A DNA stretch of 64,000 nt from Phycisphaerae bacterium (lineage in GTDB: Bacteria; Planctomycetota; Phycisphaerae; SM23-33): positions 32,092 through 96,091 of the forward strand of contig JASLNT010000085.1 in NCBI GenBank assembly GCA_030745875.1. The letters are read 5' to 3'. Below, piece by piece: positions 45,001-53,867 of the stretch (position 1 is the first letter of the stretch; every line of letters starts with the position of its first letter). Under the pieces are notes generated by a model. It saw only the letters and a list, made by a program, of their open reading frames with translations, did not search any database and was not told the origin of the DNA. Made by a program: the position numbers and the translations under genes.

Positions 45001-47462
45001 AATACGATGGAGGCGATAAATACAGCAAAATCGCCGAAGAGTTGAGCGCCACGGAGGACAAAGAACTGCGAAAGAGCGACCTCCTGGCGATGGCGACTAT
45101 CAGGCGCCAGAACACCAGCCGGGCCAACCGCATAGCACGGTTGAGAGATGAAGGGTTGAGTTACGAATACGCCGCTACGACGAAGTCCAAAGGGAAGATC
45201 ATTGTCAAACAGCAGCGCATCATACCGTCGATTCCGGTGCTCTCGGACGCCGAGATCGCCCGCCAGGAGAAGTTCCTGTTGCTGGCGTACGAGGTGTTCC
45301 AGTCGATCCGCACCAAGTACGCGCAAACCCCCACCGCCGACCAGGCGCGCGGTGAAATCATGGTGATGATCGGACATTGGCGATCCATCGCGCGCTGGGC
45401 CAAGGCCGCGGCGCTCGCACAGCGATTCCTGACCGATAATCCTACGGACATCGAAACGCCCACGCTGCGACTGTCTATCGCGCGGGATTACCTGTCCTGG
45501 GCGGCCCAACCGGTCAAAACCCGGACCTCCACGCAGGAGATGCTTACGGAAGTCGCCCAGCGTTTCGGAAAGGCCCGCACGCAGCTTGAAGCGATAGTCA
45601 CCGACCTGCCGGATGAAAAGACAATCGTGCACCAGGCGCAGTGGGCCATCGCAAACAGCTTCCTTACCCAGGCTCGCGTGGTGAACGCGTTCAGCGCGAC
45701 CCTCGCCCGAGGACAGTACGTCCGAGCGGGCAGAGAACTGCTGAAAGTCGCCGCCAAATTCCACGATCATCCGCAGATCGGGACAATTCCGCAGATGCTC
45801 TGGAGCATCTCGAGCGAGTTGTCTTCCCGAGGCTACCATAACGAAGCGATCGTGGTCTGCACGGACCTGACGAATCACTACCCGACGAACACGCTGGCGT
45901 CTCAAGCGTCGCTGAAGATCGCCCAGATATACCAGAACAACCTCCGGCGACCGCTGCGGGCGGCTGAAGCCTATATCGAACTGAACTTCGCCCGCGGGGG
46001 CAATGATGCGTCCGCCCAGGCTGCGATGTTCCAGATAGGCACGCAGTTGAAAACCGAGAAACGCTGGGTGGAGGCCCTGCACGTGCTGGAATCGTTCGTC
46101 GACAGCTTCCCCCTCCACGCCCAGGCCGGGCAGGCCCTGACCACAGTCGGGCAGATTCACCAGGCCAACGAAGCCTGGGAAGACGCCATCGCAGCGTACA
46201 AGCGGGTCATCAGCGAGTTCGCCAGCGGCGTGTGGGTCCGCGAAGCCAAGTGGTCGATCGCAGAATGCACGATAAACCTCAGCCGCTGGCGAGAGGCGTC
46301 CGACGCGTACCGGGACTACCTGAATACGTACGCAGCAAACACAAAGGACACGCGCCTGGTTGAAGCGACCCGGAGAATCAGCGTGTTGAAGGATTTGGCG
46401 CGATACCAGGTTCTGGTCGACGAGAAAGGCCAACGAAAGGCCTTCGACGCCCAGTACCAGATCGCGACAATAGTGAGCACTCAACTGTCCAATCCGGTCA
46501 AGGCGATAATCGAATACCGCAAGGTAACCGCCAACTGGCCGACCTCACACTTCGCCGACGACGCCCTGTTCAAGGTCGGAACGACCTACCTGGCGATGAA
46601 TGAGACCGCCATGGCTCGCAAGGCGTTGCTGGCGGTCGGAGCGAAATACCCCAACAGCCCGCTGGCCGACGACGCACTGTACATGGTCGGACAGAGCTAC
46701 GAGACCGAAGCGGCGTCTCTGGGCGCCGTCACGCGCGCATCGACGATCTCCAAACAGCGCGATGTAGCGCAGAAGCTTGCGTACGGCAACTTTGCAAGAG
46801 GCCGTCGACAAGTTTCGCTGGACAACAAGAAGCGAATCGCACAGTTCAAGGCGGGCAAGGACGACCTGAACGCCGAACTCGAACAGGCTAGAGGAGCAAT
46901 CCAAACCGCCCAGTTCAATATCTCCAACGCCGCCATAATGGCCGATCTCGCCGAGCAGCAGGTCGTTGTGCTGACGGCGAAACAGCTCGCCGATCGCCAG
47001 GACAAGATAAATGGTTCGCTGCGTCAGGCGGTCGCATCCTACCGCAAGGCCGCCGAAGTCGCCGCCGCCGACAAGGCCGATGAATCGCTCCTGCGAATGG
47101 CTACTATCTACGGCGAAAGACTCAAGGACGCCGACGCCGCAATGAAGACTTACCTCGAAATCGTTCGCCAGTTCAGCGGAACCAGCGTAGCCGAAGACGC
47201 CAGTTGGCGGATCGCCCAGTACTACGAGAAGCAGGAAAAGGCCGAAGAAGCCGTCACCGCCTACAAGGCGTTCCTGAGAAACTATCGGCGGTCCGCCCGA
47301 GCCGGATCCGCACAGTTCGCCATCGCCGAAAACTACGAACACGCCGGAAAATGGGTGCAGGCTATGGACGCCTACACAAACTACATGACCAACTTCCCCA
47401 AAGGACCCATGGTCGCAAAGGCCAAGGAACAGATCAGTTGGATAAAAACTTACCGGCTGTAA
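42024..47462 (+). CDS. Very large exported TPR protein
   Basis: 1,812 residues. Signal peptide of about 23 residues (VIIIVLALLTVMAPQIALG). Nearly the whole length is tetratricopeptide-like helical pairs, many with the A-x-Y/W and P pattern, such as AKEAYASGKTMYAQGKFEEA and DASWRIAQYYEKQEKAEEAV near the end. A Pro/Lys/Gly-rich linker breaks it at about residues 935-1000, and a coiled-coil-like segment lies at about 1600-1650. The C-terminal third resembles the BamD/YbgF-like TPR that binds outer-membrane components. No enzyme motif was seen. AAAGGA lies just before the ATG. The next gene is another TPR protein, 67 bases away. Confidence 0.8.
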   Translation: MHKKVIIIVLALLTVMAPQIALGQVDAKEAYASGKTMYAQGKFEEARDLFLKASFTDGKNAEVFLWLGKANYQIGEIDKAMTAWTRTLQLAPKEAYAIRMLKALRGHTAKPAARIKLIKTLIAEGMHKTASQYCQSLVRNEAATDAQRAEALRLYAEVLLETGSPTGAVVALQEAAVKYSAHQDKPTTALLLGRARIKMGGKSLSSGMNVLRSVVTDFANTPQAAAAQYELILVGLSQKIDIAGAGALNKWITANANHRLSRNATSRLISVYLTLAGQTAKPKPDAKLGAFETQAITLAGKLIAKSIKTADALAVHKLIMDHIQVRYVAAGAYPAAISGVEMLIKTPLPKTARAQTLTTIAQLRSTVAIKELTDLAKAGKLPKGNTPKALADAVAGYKAVMAEFPLQSTWANLASLAGQTGSLASSVPFPPKVTALKAPHSWAIAIALDVVKADADTKAVASAITIISGIESQYAAFTEDPARKIPLDIHARLLAAVSQDKSTWSTLMIKQIDLLNAYASRIFTENIKAGLDQANKTLTDHQKQILATMSGILSRDASQGSAMLTRLTAHLRPWLARGHWDLVREAYETLEAAMPAPQKPSVQLAVTGVWVAQANATHTRLLGAGFIIPRKLDPAHAKALQACYTLQDQRSETDPIVLQARTIASQIVKHYNDLEYFDIAEQAIGVKSAKPVDTADAFAQITLAGFHLQRAKADLDKSLKSYKARDKIALTDAFKKAIADYKKFITDRPAHSYVPTAVQSIYGIARIFEQHKAYDVAIGVYKDFAAFAAKSKVLAQGSPTAPSEAEAAELITANALYSKAENTLTKTLADRKPNDPPPAKISDEFTAAIDAYKAFIKARPESSLVGSAMARINKAAMQYVSIGAWDVAEGVFANLLAAGLDIRRPERLEFSRGLCRLGKVMPAHATDMLKALTAPKRTSKPGGKGVSALALALGMDDASPADPSTPKPIVTPPRAKPAPGAGGPAKRPANGREYDGGDKYSKIAEELSATEDKELRKSDLLAMATIRRQNTSRANRIARLRDEGLSYEYAATTKSKGKIIVKQQRIIPSIPVLSDAEIARQEKFLLLAYEVFQSIRTKYAQTPTADQARGEIMVMIGHWRSIARWAKAAALAQRFLTDNPTDIETPTLRLSIARDYLSWAAQPVKTRTSTQEMLTEVAQRFGKARTQLEAIVTDLPDEKTIVHQAQWAIANSFLTQARVVNAFSATLARGQYVRAGRELLKVAAKFHDHPQIGTIPQMLWSISSELSSRGYHNEAIVVCTDLTNHYPTNTLASQASLKIAQIYQNNLRRPLRAAEAYIELNFARGGNDASAQAAMFQIGTQLKTEKRWVEALHVLESFVDSFPLHAQAGQALTTVGQIHQANEAWEDAIAAYKRVISEFASGVWVREAKWSIAECTINLSRWREASDAYRDYLNTYAANTKDTRLVEATRRISVLKDLARYQVLVDEKGQRKAFDAQYQIATIVSTQLSNPVKAIIEYRKVTANWPTSHFADDALFKVGTTYLAMNETAMARKALLAVGAKYPNSPLADDALYMVGQSYETEAASLGAVTRASTISKQRDVAQKLAYGNFARGRRQVSLDNKKRIAQFKAGKDDLNAELEQARGAIQTAQFNISNAAIMADLAEQQVVVLTAKQLADRQDKINGSLRQAVASYRKAAEVAAADKADESLLRMATIYGERLKDADAAMKTYLEIVRQFSGTSVAEDASWRIAQYYEKQEKAEEAVTAYKAFLRNYRRSARAGSAQFAIAENYEHAGKWVQAMDAYTNYMTNFPKGPMVAKAKEQISWIKTYRL

Positions 47463-47529
47463 GCGTAGCTGGAACCGGGAACGGATATAAAAGAACAGTC
47501 CGAAACTTCGGATCATGGAGAACATAATC

Positions 47530-48924
47530 ATGCAGACAAAGAACCGAACGCTTCCGAGAATTCTGACGACCCTGACGCTGACGATTATGCTGCTGGGCGC
47601 ATCGACAGTATGGGCGCAACCGAAAAACGCCGAAAACAACAAACCGAGCAAAACGCAGAAACTGTTCCAGGACGGCAGGAAGGCGCTGCTGACGGGCGAT
47701 TATGATGCTGCGGTCAAACTGCTGAAACAGGCCGCCGACTCCAAGGACGCCAAAACCAGCCACCGCTTGTATCTGGCAAGAGCGTACCGATACGCCGAAA
47801 AGCCCCAACTGGCCGAAGCGCAATTGAAGATCATTCTGAAATCGGCTCCCGATCACGTAGAGGCCGGACAACTGCTCGGACAGATCTTCGCCGAACGCAA
47901 GGACTGGAAGAACGCAGTCAAGATCCTCGAACCGCTCCTGAAGTATCGACACGACTACACGACATATCAACTGCTTGCCGAAGCCTTCTACAATCTCGAT
48001 GATAATAAGAAGGCTCGGAAGTACTACCAGGAAGCAATAAAACTGAATCCGAAGAACGCCGCCGACCATTACCGCCTGGGGAACATCCACCTCGCGGGCA
48101 ACTCGTTCGCACTGGCCGCCGATTCGTACCAGAAAGCCCTCAGCCTGAACCTTGAGAGCCCCGTACTGCGATACAAACTGGGGTCGGCGTATTTCAACCT
48201 GCGGAACTACTTCGGGAGAGTCTCGGTTGTCACCGTCAAGGCCGGAAAAATCGGCACGATCAGCGGAAACTGGTACCTGATCGAACCTCAACCGGGCAAG
48301 AAGGACACCTTCCGCGCCGCACCGAGTAATTCGGCGATCTACCAGGTCGCTCGCGCGATAGCGGACGGCATCAAGGACCGCCCGGACATTCATTTTCTCA
48401 AAGCCAACATCTACTTAAACGCACGACGCTACGCGCGAGCCTACGAGATGTTCGCAAAGATCCAGAAGACAATCCCGAAAGAGGACAAGGCGCTGTTCTA
48501 CTTCTACTACTCCCAAGCCGCCTTCGGCGTGGACAAGTACGACGAATATTTCAAACTGCTCGGAGAAGCAATCAAACTCGACAAAGCCGCCTACGAACCC
48601 ACGCTGGTTGAGGCGTATCTGAAGGTGGCTGGGCAGTACAACCAAGCCGGTGATTTCGCCAAGTACATCGAGTTCCTCGAAAAGGCCGTCAACGCCAGCC
48701 CGCAGACCGCCTCGCTGCACCTGAATCTGGCAAACGCATACCAGGAGGCCCGCCAGTACGCAAAAGCGGTGCTTCAGTGGCGCCTGGTGCTGGACCTGGA
48801 ACCCGATCATCCCGACCGAACGAACCTCTTGAACAAGATCGCCAAGTATCGCAGGATGGCCAAACCGAAGAAGCCCGCGGCTAAACCCAAGAAGATCGCC
48901 AGGCGAACAATCAAGACCGTCTGA
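47530..48924 (+). CDS. Exported TPR protein
   Basis: 464 residues from ATG 47530 (GGAGA about 9 bases upstream; 47515 is the alternative). Signal peptide cleaves after VWAQ (about residue 29). Canonical TPRs cover about 40-215 and 270-435 (LFQDGRKALLTGDYDAAVKL, ARKYYQEAIKLNPKNAADHY, LHLNLANAYQEARQYAKAV). A short beta insert lies between them (RVSVVTVKAGKIGTISGNWY). The C-terminus is a Lys/Pro/Ala-rich basic tail. Likely partner of the 1,812-residue TPR protein upstream, in the same compartment. Confidence 0.8.
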   Translation: MQTKNRTLPRILTTLTLTIMLLGASTVWAQPKNAENNKPSKTQKLFQDGRKALLTGDYDAAVKLLKQAADSKDAKTSHRLYLARAYRYAEKPQLAEAQLKIILKSAPDHVEAGQLLGQIFAERKDWKNAVKILEPLLKYRHDYTTYQLLAEAFYNLDDNKKARKYYQEAIKLNPKNAADHYRLGNIHLAGNSFALAADSYQKALSLNLESPVLRYKLGSAYFNLRNYFGRVSVVTVKAGKIGTISGNWYLIEPQPGKKDTFRAAPSNSAIYQVARAIADGIKDRPDIHFLKANIYLNARRYARAYEMFAKIQKTIPKEDKALFYFYYSQAAFGVDKYDEYFKLLGEAIKLDKAAYEPTLVEAYLKVAGQYNQAGDFAKYIEFLEKAVNASPQTASLHLNLANAYQEARQYAKAVLQWRLVLDLEPDHPDRTNLLNKIAKYRRMAKPKKPAAKPKKIARRTIKTV

Positions 48925-48946
48925 GCCCTCCCGGCAGCACAAATAT

Positions 48947-48976
48947 GTGACCCATTTGTCGACCGCGTTCTATAAT
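48947..48976 (+). promoter_or_regulatory. Candidate promoter of the GH39-like gene
   Basis: A perfect -10 TATAAT (48971-48976) with GTGACC (48947-48952, four of six to TTGACA) 18 bases upstream. Transcription would start near 48983, about 30 bases before the ATG at 49014. Confidence 0.45.
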
Positions 48977-49013
48977 ATAGATGCATTAGCGTCTATTGCT
49001 GCGGGAGACTTCG

Positions 49014-50645
49014 ATGCGTCTGAAGAGAGCAATTACAGCGTCCGCATTTGAGTATTCGTTGCTCACGCTGTTTGTCTTGGTCTTCTGCAGTTGCGCCGCC
49101 CCGCCTGTCCAGCACGAGCCTGAACTGCACCCTTACGGGCACGGGGTTAAGTCTCTTCAGGTCAACTGCGAGGCCCGCGCGGGACTCATTCGTCCGCTGA
49201 TCGGCGCGAACCGCGGACCGGTGAACTGGCCTGGAGACCCCCAGGCTCCGGTGTGGGACTTCTCGGAAAACTTCCGACAGTTCGGTATTGAGAGTATCCG
49301 TTCGCACGACTTCTACGGGCCTACCGACTGGTGGGTGATCTTCCCGGACTTCACCGCCGACGCCAACGCAATCGGCGGCTACGACTTCGCCTCCTCCGAC
49401 CAGCGAATCAGCGCCATCCGGGACGCCGGGTTCGACTGCTTCTATCGCCTCGGAACGAGTTGGAAAGGCGACAACCCCCTGCCGATAAACGATCCGCCCG
49501 GAACCGTCCGCAACCAGAACGGGCAAGTCGTCCACGAAGCCGACACCGACGATTTCAAGAAATTCGCCAACGTCTGCACGAATATTGTCCGTCACTACAA
49601 TCAAGGCTGGGCCGGCGGTCATAACTACGGTATCGACTATTGGGAAGTCTGGAACGAACCGGACAACAGCTCGCAGTTCTGGACCGGTACGCCGGGGCAG
49701 TATTACATGCTCTACGAGGAGACCGCCAAGGCGATCAAGGCGCTCGATCCTTCGCTGAAGGTCGGCGGGCCGGGGCTCAGCGGGGCCTTCACGGACATAT
49801 ACATGGACGGATTCGTCCGGTACTGCCGCAAGACCAACGCGCCGCTGGATTTCTACTCGTGGCACTCCTATGGGGGGCGAGACGACTACAACCCCTACTG
49901 CTATTACGAATACGGCAGGAAGGTCCGCAAGGCGCTGACCCGCTACGGATACAAAAACGCCGAGAGCATCGTCACTGAATGGAACGCCGGAATCAACGAC
50001 AATGTGTTCAGCGACACGCCCGCGGGCGTAGCGTACTACGCATCAAGCCTGATGAACATGCTCGACGGAGGCGTGACCCGGGCGTATCTGTACGTAGGCG
50101 ACAATCACCCGATGCTCGGCCTGCACGGACACGAAACCGGCCTGCCCGTCCGCGCGACTCAGTCGCTCATCGCCTGGAAGCGAATGCTCGAAACGCCGCT
50201 TCGCCTGGCGGCGATCGGGAGCGACAAGAAGGGATACAACATCCTGGCCGGTACTAACGAACCGTCCCGCCGAGTGCACATTCTGATAAGCGATTACCAG
50301 TCGAACCACACGGGATGGGCCCTGCGCGTGACGAATCTGCCCTGGAGCGATCAGACGCCTTACGAGGCGACGCGCTGGGTGCTGGACCCGTCGCGCAGCC
50401 AGTTGGAGGCGGTCGAAACGATCGAAAGAACCGGACGAACCTTCGTGCTCAAGCGGAACATGTCGCGCCGGACGATCTGTCTGATTGAGATTCGCAAGAC
50501 CTGGCCGAAACGCCAAGCCGACCCGGCGCCCAGAAAACTCGTCCCAATCCGCGTCGCACCGCGCCCCGGAATCCGAAGACCGCCCCGCCGCCGCCCGCCG
50601 GCGCGAAAACCGCCTCCGCCCAATCCCCGCCGACCGCGCAGATAG
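49014..50645 (+). CDS. GH39-like glycoside hydrolase lipoprotein
   Basis: 543 residues from ATG 49014 (GGGAG six to eight bases upstream). N-terminus has a hydrophobic segment ending CSCAAP, so it is probably lipid-anchored. The TIM barrel is clan GH-A: acid/base Glu215 in YWEVWNEPD and nucleophile Glu322 in VTEWNAG. The general pattern (NRGPVNW at the start, HSYGG, DGGVTRAYLY) resembles GH39 xylosidase/iduronidase-like enzymes. A C-terminal beta region (RRVHILISDYQ) and an unusual Pro/Arg-rich tail (RRPPRRRPPARKPPPP) close the protein. Substrate uncertain. Confidence 0.8.
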   Translation: MRLKRAITASAFEYSLLTLFVLVFCSCAAPPVQHEPELHPYGHGVKSLQVNCEARAGLIRPLIGANRGPVNWPGDPQAPVWDFSENFRQFGIESIRSHDFYGPTDWWVIFPDFTADANAIGGYDFASSDQRISAIRDAGFDCFYRLGTSWKGDNPLPINDPPGTVRNQNGQVVHEADTDDFKKFANVCTNIVRHYNQGWAGGHNYGIDYWEVWNEPDNSSQFWTGTPGQYYMLYEETAKAIKALDPSLKVGGPGLSGAFTDIYMDGFVRYCRKTNAPLDFYSWHSYGGRDDYNPYCYYEYGRKVRKALTRYGYKNAESIVTEWNAGINDNVFSDTPAGVAYYASSLMNMLDGGVTRAYLYVGDNHPMLGLHGHETGLPVRATQSLIAWKRMLETPLRLAAIGSDKKGYNILAGTNEPSRRVHILISDYQSNHTGWALRVTNLPWSDQTPYEATRWVLDPSRSQLEAVETIERTGRTFVLKRNMSRRTICLIEIRKTWPKRQADPAPRKLVPIRVAPRPGIRRPPRRRPPARKPPPPNPRRPRR

Positions 50646-50650
50646 TCGGT

Positions 50651-51574
50651 CTACTCCTTAAGCATCGCAGCTTTCTTCTCGTTCAGGAACTCTGCGAAGA
50701 GTTGGTTGAGATTCTTCTTCTCTTTGGCGGCGATAGCTTTGAGTTTCTCCGCTTCCGCCATCGACATGCTCAAGTGAAGTCTCACCGTGTGAGTTCCGGG
50801 TATGTTCCTCCACTCTTTTTCCGTAGAGGTCAGCTGCTGATCTGTCAGACCGAAGGCCTTCAGCACCCCTCTCGCCATCATCATATTGCCCAGCGCATTC
50901 ATGTGAACGCCGTCGCTGGTGAGTTTGTTCCCCTTGACGTTCTTGGGGAATGTTTTCAGCGCTTCCTGCATGTCGGTGTTCAGATCGGCCAGCAGGCAGT
51001 TCTTGTCTTTGGCAAGCTGCCTGATGAACGCGTTGTATGGCAGGAGTTTCTTGTTCAGATCGTTTGACTGATCTTCGCGGATCATGGTCGACGTCAGCAG
51101 CATGACCTTCACTCCGGCGGCCTGGGCGCGGGTTACAATCTCGGTGATGTTCTTCTTGTACGGTTCGAGCGCCACGCCGCGTTTCCCGTGCCACACGTCA
51201 TTCACTCCGCAACTCAGGGTCATCCAGTCGGGCTTGTGCTTGAGAACGTCCTTTTCCAGACGCGCCAGCATCTGGTTGGACTTGTGCCCGCTTATGCCCG
51301 CAAAAACCGGTGTCGCCTCGATGCCCTGTCGTTTTAGCCCATCGATCACGAGTTTGCAGTAGCCCCCGGGCCTGGCGCCGGCCTGGGTTATCGAGTCGCC
51401 CAGGAAGGCGATCTTCTGCCCCTTGGTCACGGCGATCTTGCCTTCAGCGGCGTGTACGTCGACCGGACACAGGACAGCGAGAACGGCCCCGACCAGCAGG
51501 GAAATCGCCAGAAAAGCGGTTATCGAACGATAGTGGCGCACGTTTGTGCTTACGTTATTGTGTGTATTTTTCAT
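50651..51574 (-). CDS. Secreted SGNH/GDSL-type hydrolase
   Basis: 307 residues, convergent with the GH39-like gene (6 bases apart). A signal peptide with a long hydrophobic core (AFLAISLLVGAVLAVL) is followed by a GDSL-like esterase: block I FLGDSITQAG (Ser nucleophile), block III GVNDVW (Asn) and block V DGVHMNALG (Asp/His). Such enzymes de-acetylate polysaccharides or act as lipases. The last ~60 residues are a Lys/Glu-rich helix. It is the second SGNH enzyme in the window, consistent with attack on acetylated glycan. Confidence 0.85.
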   Translation of the reverse strand: MKNTHNNVSTNVRHYRSITAFLAISLLVGAVLAVLCPVDVHAAEGKIAVTKGQKIAFLGDSITQAGARPGGYCKLVIDGLKRQGIEATPVFAGISGHKSNQMLARLEKDVLKHKPDWMTLSCGVNDVWHGKRGVALEPYKKNITEIVTRAQAAGVKVMLLTSTMIREDQSNDLNKKLLPYNAFIRQLAKDKNCLLADLNTDMQEALKTFPKNVKGNKLTSDGVHMNALGNMMMARGVLKAFGLTDQQLTSTEKEWRNIPGTHTVRLHLSMSMAEAEKLKAIAAKEKKNLNQLFAEFLNEKKAAMLKE

Positions 51575-51734
51575 GCCCCGAAACTATCGAAGCGGGAACT
51601 GCGTGTCAAGGACAGGAACGTTGCTCTGGCGCCCTTGGCGACTTGCTGCTTATCGCAGGCGGGCGATTTCGATCGTGGCCTCGATATGCTCACTCGCCCC
51701 TGAGGGCGGCGGTGATTCTCCAGAGCCCGAGTTG

Positions 51735-52892
51735 TCAGTCGAGCGCAACCTTCGTTCCAGTGCGGGCCGCTTCGAGTCCGGCTTCGAGTATCTTCATGCC
51801 TTTCAAACCGTCGAGGAAGTTGGGCGTAACGCTCGTTCCCTTATCGATGGCATCGAGAAAATCGACCACCCCGTGATGGAATTCGTGTTCGAATCCGATG
51901 CTGTGTCCGGGCGGCCACCAGTTGGCCATGTATTTGTGGCAGGGCTCGGTCGCCAGAATCGTTCTGAAACCCTGTGCGTGCTCGGGATCGTCGACGGAGA
52001 AGAACTTAAGCTCGTTCATTCGCTCAAGATCGAATATCAGCGAGCCTTTGTCGCCGTATATCTCAAAGTAGTTGAAGTTCTTCCGGCCGGGTGCGAAAGT
52101 ACTGGCCTCGAACGAACCCAACGCCCCGTTTTCGAACTCCACCACCATCGAAATAGCGTCTTCAACGGTTACTTTTCCCTTCGGTCCGTCTGAAGAGCCG
52201 GCGGCGTTGAACGTGCCGGCTGCGGCGCTGGCGATTGGGCGTTCGGGCACGAACGTGGTCTTCATCGCCACAACGCTGTTGATCTCGCCTACGAGAAATC
52301 TCGCCAGGTCGACACTGTGCGAGTTTATCCCGTTCTGTGCTCCGGAACCGGCGGTCTCCTCCTGCAGATGCCACGTCAGCGGAAACTCCGGATCGACCAA
52401 CCACGACTGCAGGTATGCGCCCCGCCAATGGAATATCCGCCCTATCCTGCCTTCGTCGATTAACTGCTTTGCCAAAGCTATCGCCGGACACCTGCGATAT
52501 TCGTGGTTCAGGTAATGCACGATTCCCGCTTTGTCGGCCGCTTCATACATGCGGGCTGCTTCTTCGGCGTTTCGGGCGATGGGCTTCTCGCAGAACACGT
52601 GCTTTCCCGCCTCAGCGGCCGCAACCGCCATATCGCAATGCACGTTGGGCGGGGTGGCGATGTCGATAACGTCGATATCATCCCGCGCGATCAGCTTCCG
52701 CCAATCGGTCTCGGTTTCCTCCCAGCCCCACCGCCGGGCGAACTCGCCGAGCACTTCCTCGTTCGTATCGCAGACCGCCTTCAGCACGGGCTTGACGTTC
52801 ATGTCGAAGAAATGCGGCGCGTTTTTCCACGCGTTGCTGTGGGCCTTGCCCATGAACTTGCATCCGATCAGTGCAACGTTGATTTCTTTCAT
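51735..52892 (-). CDS. Cytoplasmic Gfo/Idh/MocA-family oxidoreductase
   Basis: 385 residues from ATG 52892; AAGGAG lies 10 bases upstream (ATG 52901 is an alternative). Rossmann loop GCKFMGKAH, the EKP motif as FCEKPIA with its catalytic Lys, and the C-terminal half with GINSHSVDLARF. No export signal, unlike the member at 2511. NAD(P)-linked oxidation of a sugar or inositol-like compound is likely. It is directly downstream of a sugar isomerase/epimerase gene (20 bases), the usual pairing for inositol- or sugar-acid catabolism. Confidence 0.9.
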   Translation of the reverse strand: MKEINVALIGCKFMGKAHSNAWKNAPHFFDMNVKPVLKAVCDTNEEVLGEFARRWGWEETETDWRKLIARDDIDVIDIATPPNVHCDMAVAAAEAGKHVFCEKPIARNAEEAARMYEAADKAGIVHYLNHEYRRCPAIALAKQLIDEGRIGRIFHWRGAYLQSWLVDPEFPLTWHLQEETAGSGAQNGINSHSVDLARFLVGEINSVVAMKTTFVPERPIASAAAGTFNAAGSSDGPKGKVTVEDAISMVVEFENGALGSFEASTFAPGRKNFNYFEIYGDKGSLIFDLERMNELKFFSVDDPEHAQGFRTILATEPCHKYMANWWPPGHSIGFEHEFHHGVVDFLDAIDKGTSVTPNFLDGLKGMKILEAGLEAARTGTKVALD

Positions 52893-52912
52893 GCTCCTCA
52901 TGCTCCTTGCGA

Positions 52913-53755
52913 TTAGAGTGCCTGAAGGTACTCGAAGCTTTGCGCCAACGCCGCCTGCTCGTCGCCGAATCTCGGGTCGAGATAGTCGAACTCGATCGCC
53001 CAGATACCGTCGTAGCCCGCATCATCGAGCGTTTTCACCAGCGCCGGAACATCGATCACGCCGCTGCCTACCGGAACGCAAGCGTTGTAGAACCAGTCCT
53101 CGGGATTCCCGCCTTCCAGCGGAGCAACATCCTTGAAGTGTATCGCGTAGATGTATTTCGCCAGCTTGCCAGCCGCTTCCACCGGATCGTCGCCGTAACG
53201 AAACGCATTACCCGTATCGAACGTCATGCCGAAGAACGGCGAGTCGATAGTCTCGAACATCTCAAGCATCTCGTCGCAGGTGAAATCGTAGTGATTCTCC
53301 ATCGCCAGCTTTATCCCCCGATCCTCGGCGCGTTTGACAGGATCCTTCAGGATCGTCATCAACCGCTCCATCTGCGGACGGTGCGGCGTGTTGCGCAAAC
53401 CGTAGTGCGAACCCACCATCCGCAGAACGTCAGTCCCCATAATCTCGCAGGTTCTGTAATGCGCCTCCATGTCCGCAATGGCGGCGATGTTCTCCCCGCC
53501 TTCCAGCCCGTCGGGATGCCCCCAGGCCACGATGCATTCCAGGCCCCCTGAATCCATAATTTCACGCAACCCCTTTAGGTAGTCCTCATCTTCGGACTCA
53601 AAGAAGCAAGTCTCCCACGAGACCCCCGCGGCGCCGAGCTTGATCGCCCTGTCCAGGAACTCGGCGCAGGTGATCCGCCGCCCGGGATCCTCCTGATTAT
53701 CGTAGACCTCGCCAAAGTATCGATGGAAGCAGTAACTGTCGATCCCTATCTTCAT
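52913..53755 (-). CDS. Sugar phosphate isomerase/epimerase (AP-endonuclease-2-like TIM barrel)
   Basis: 280 residues from ATG 53755; AAAGGA lies just upstream, and the extension to 53833 has no homology. Features of the xylose-isomerase-like TIM barrel are visible: MKIGIDSYCF at the start, metal-binding positions in AMENHYDF, FDTGNAF, AIHFKDV and IEFDY. Members are 2-keto-myo-inositol dehydratases, hydroxypyruvate or tagatose isomerases; the exact activity is undetermined. Upstream on the minus strand lies the GH144-like glucanase gene. Confidence 0.85.
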   Translation of the reverse strand: MKIGIDSYCFHRYFGEVYDNQEDPGRRITCAEFLDRAIKLGAAGVSWETCFFESEDEDYLKGLREIMDSGGLECIVAWGHPDGLEGGENIAAIADMEAHYRTCEIMGTDVLRMVGSHYGLRNTPHRPQMERLMTILKDPVKRAEDRGIKLAMENHYDFTCDEMLEMFETIDSPFFGMTFDTGNAFRYGDDPVEAAGKLAKYIYAIHFKDVAPLEGGNPEDWFYNACVPVGSGVIDVPALVKTLDDAGYDGIWAIEFDYLDPRFGDEQAALAQSFEYLQAL

Positions 53756-53867
53756 GTTGTATCCTTTCTTTGGCGGTTCATTGAGGCCTTGCGGCGCCGA
53801 AACCAATATAGCGTCACCAGCACAGGCGCACAATCTGCAATACTCGATCGGCCCGAAAGGCGGAGGC

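Noticed and set aside
44862..46484. 540-codon open frame antisense to the large TPR gene
   Set aside because: It mirrors the strongly periodic codon pattern of the TPR gene and has no recognisable motif.
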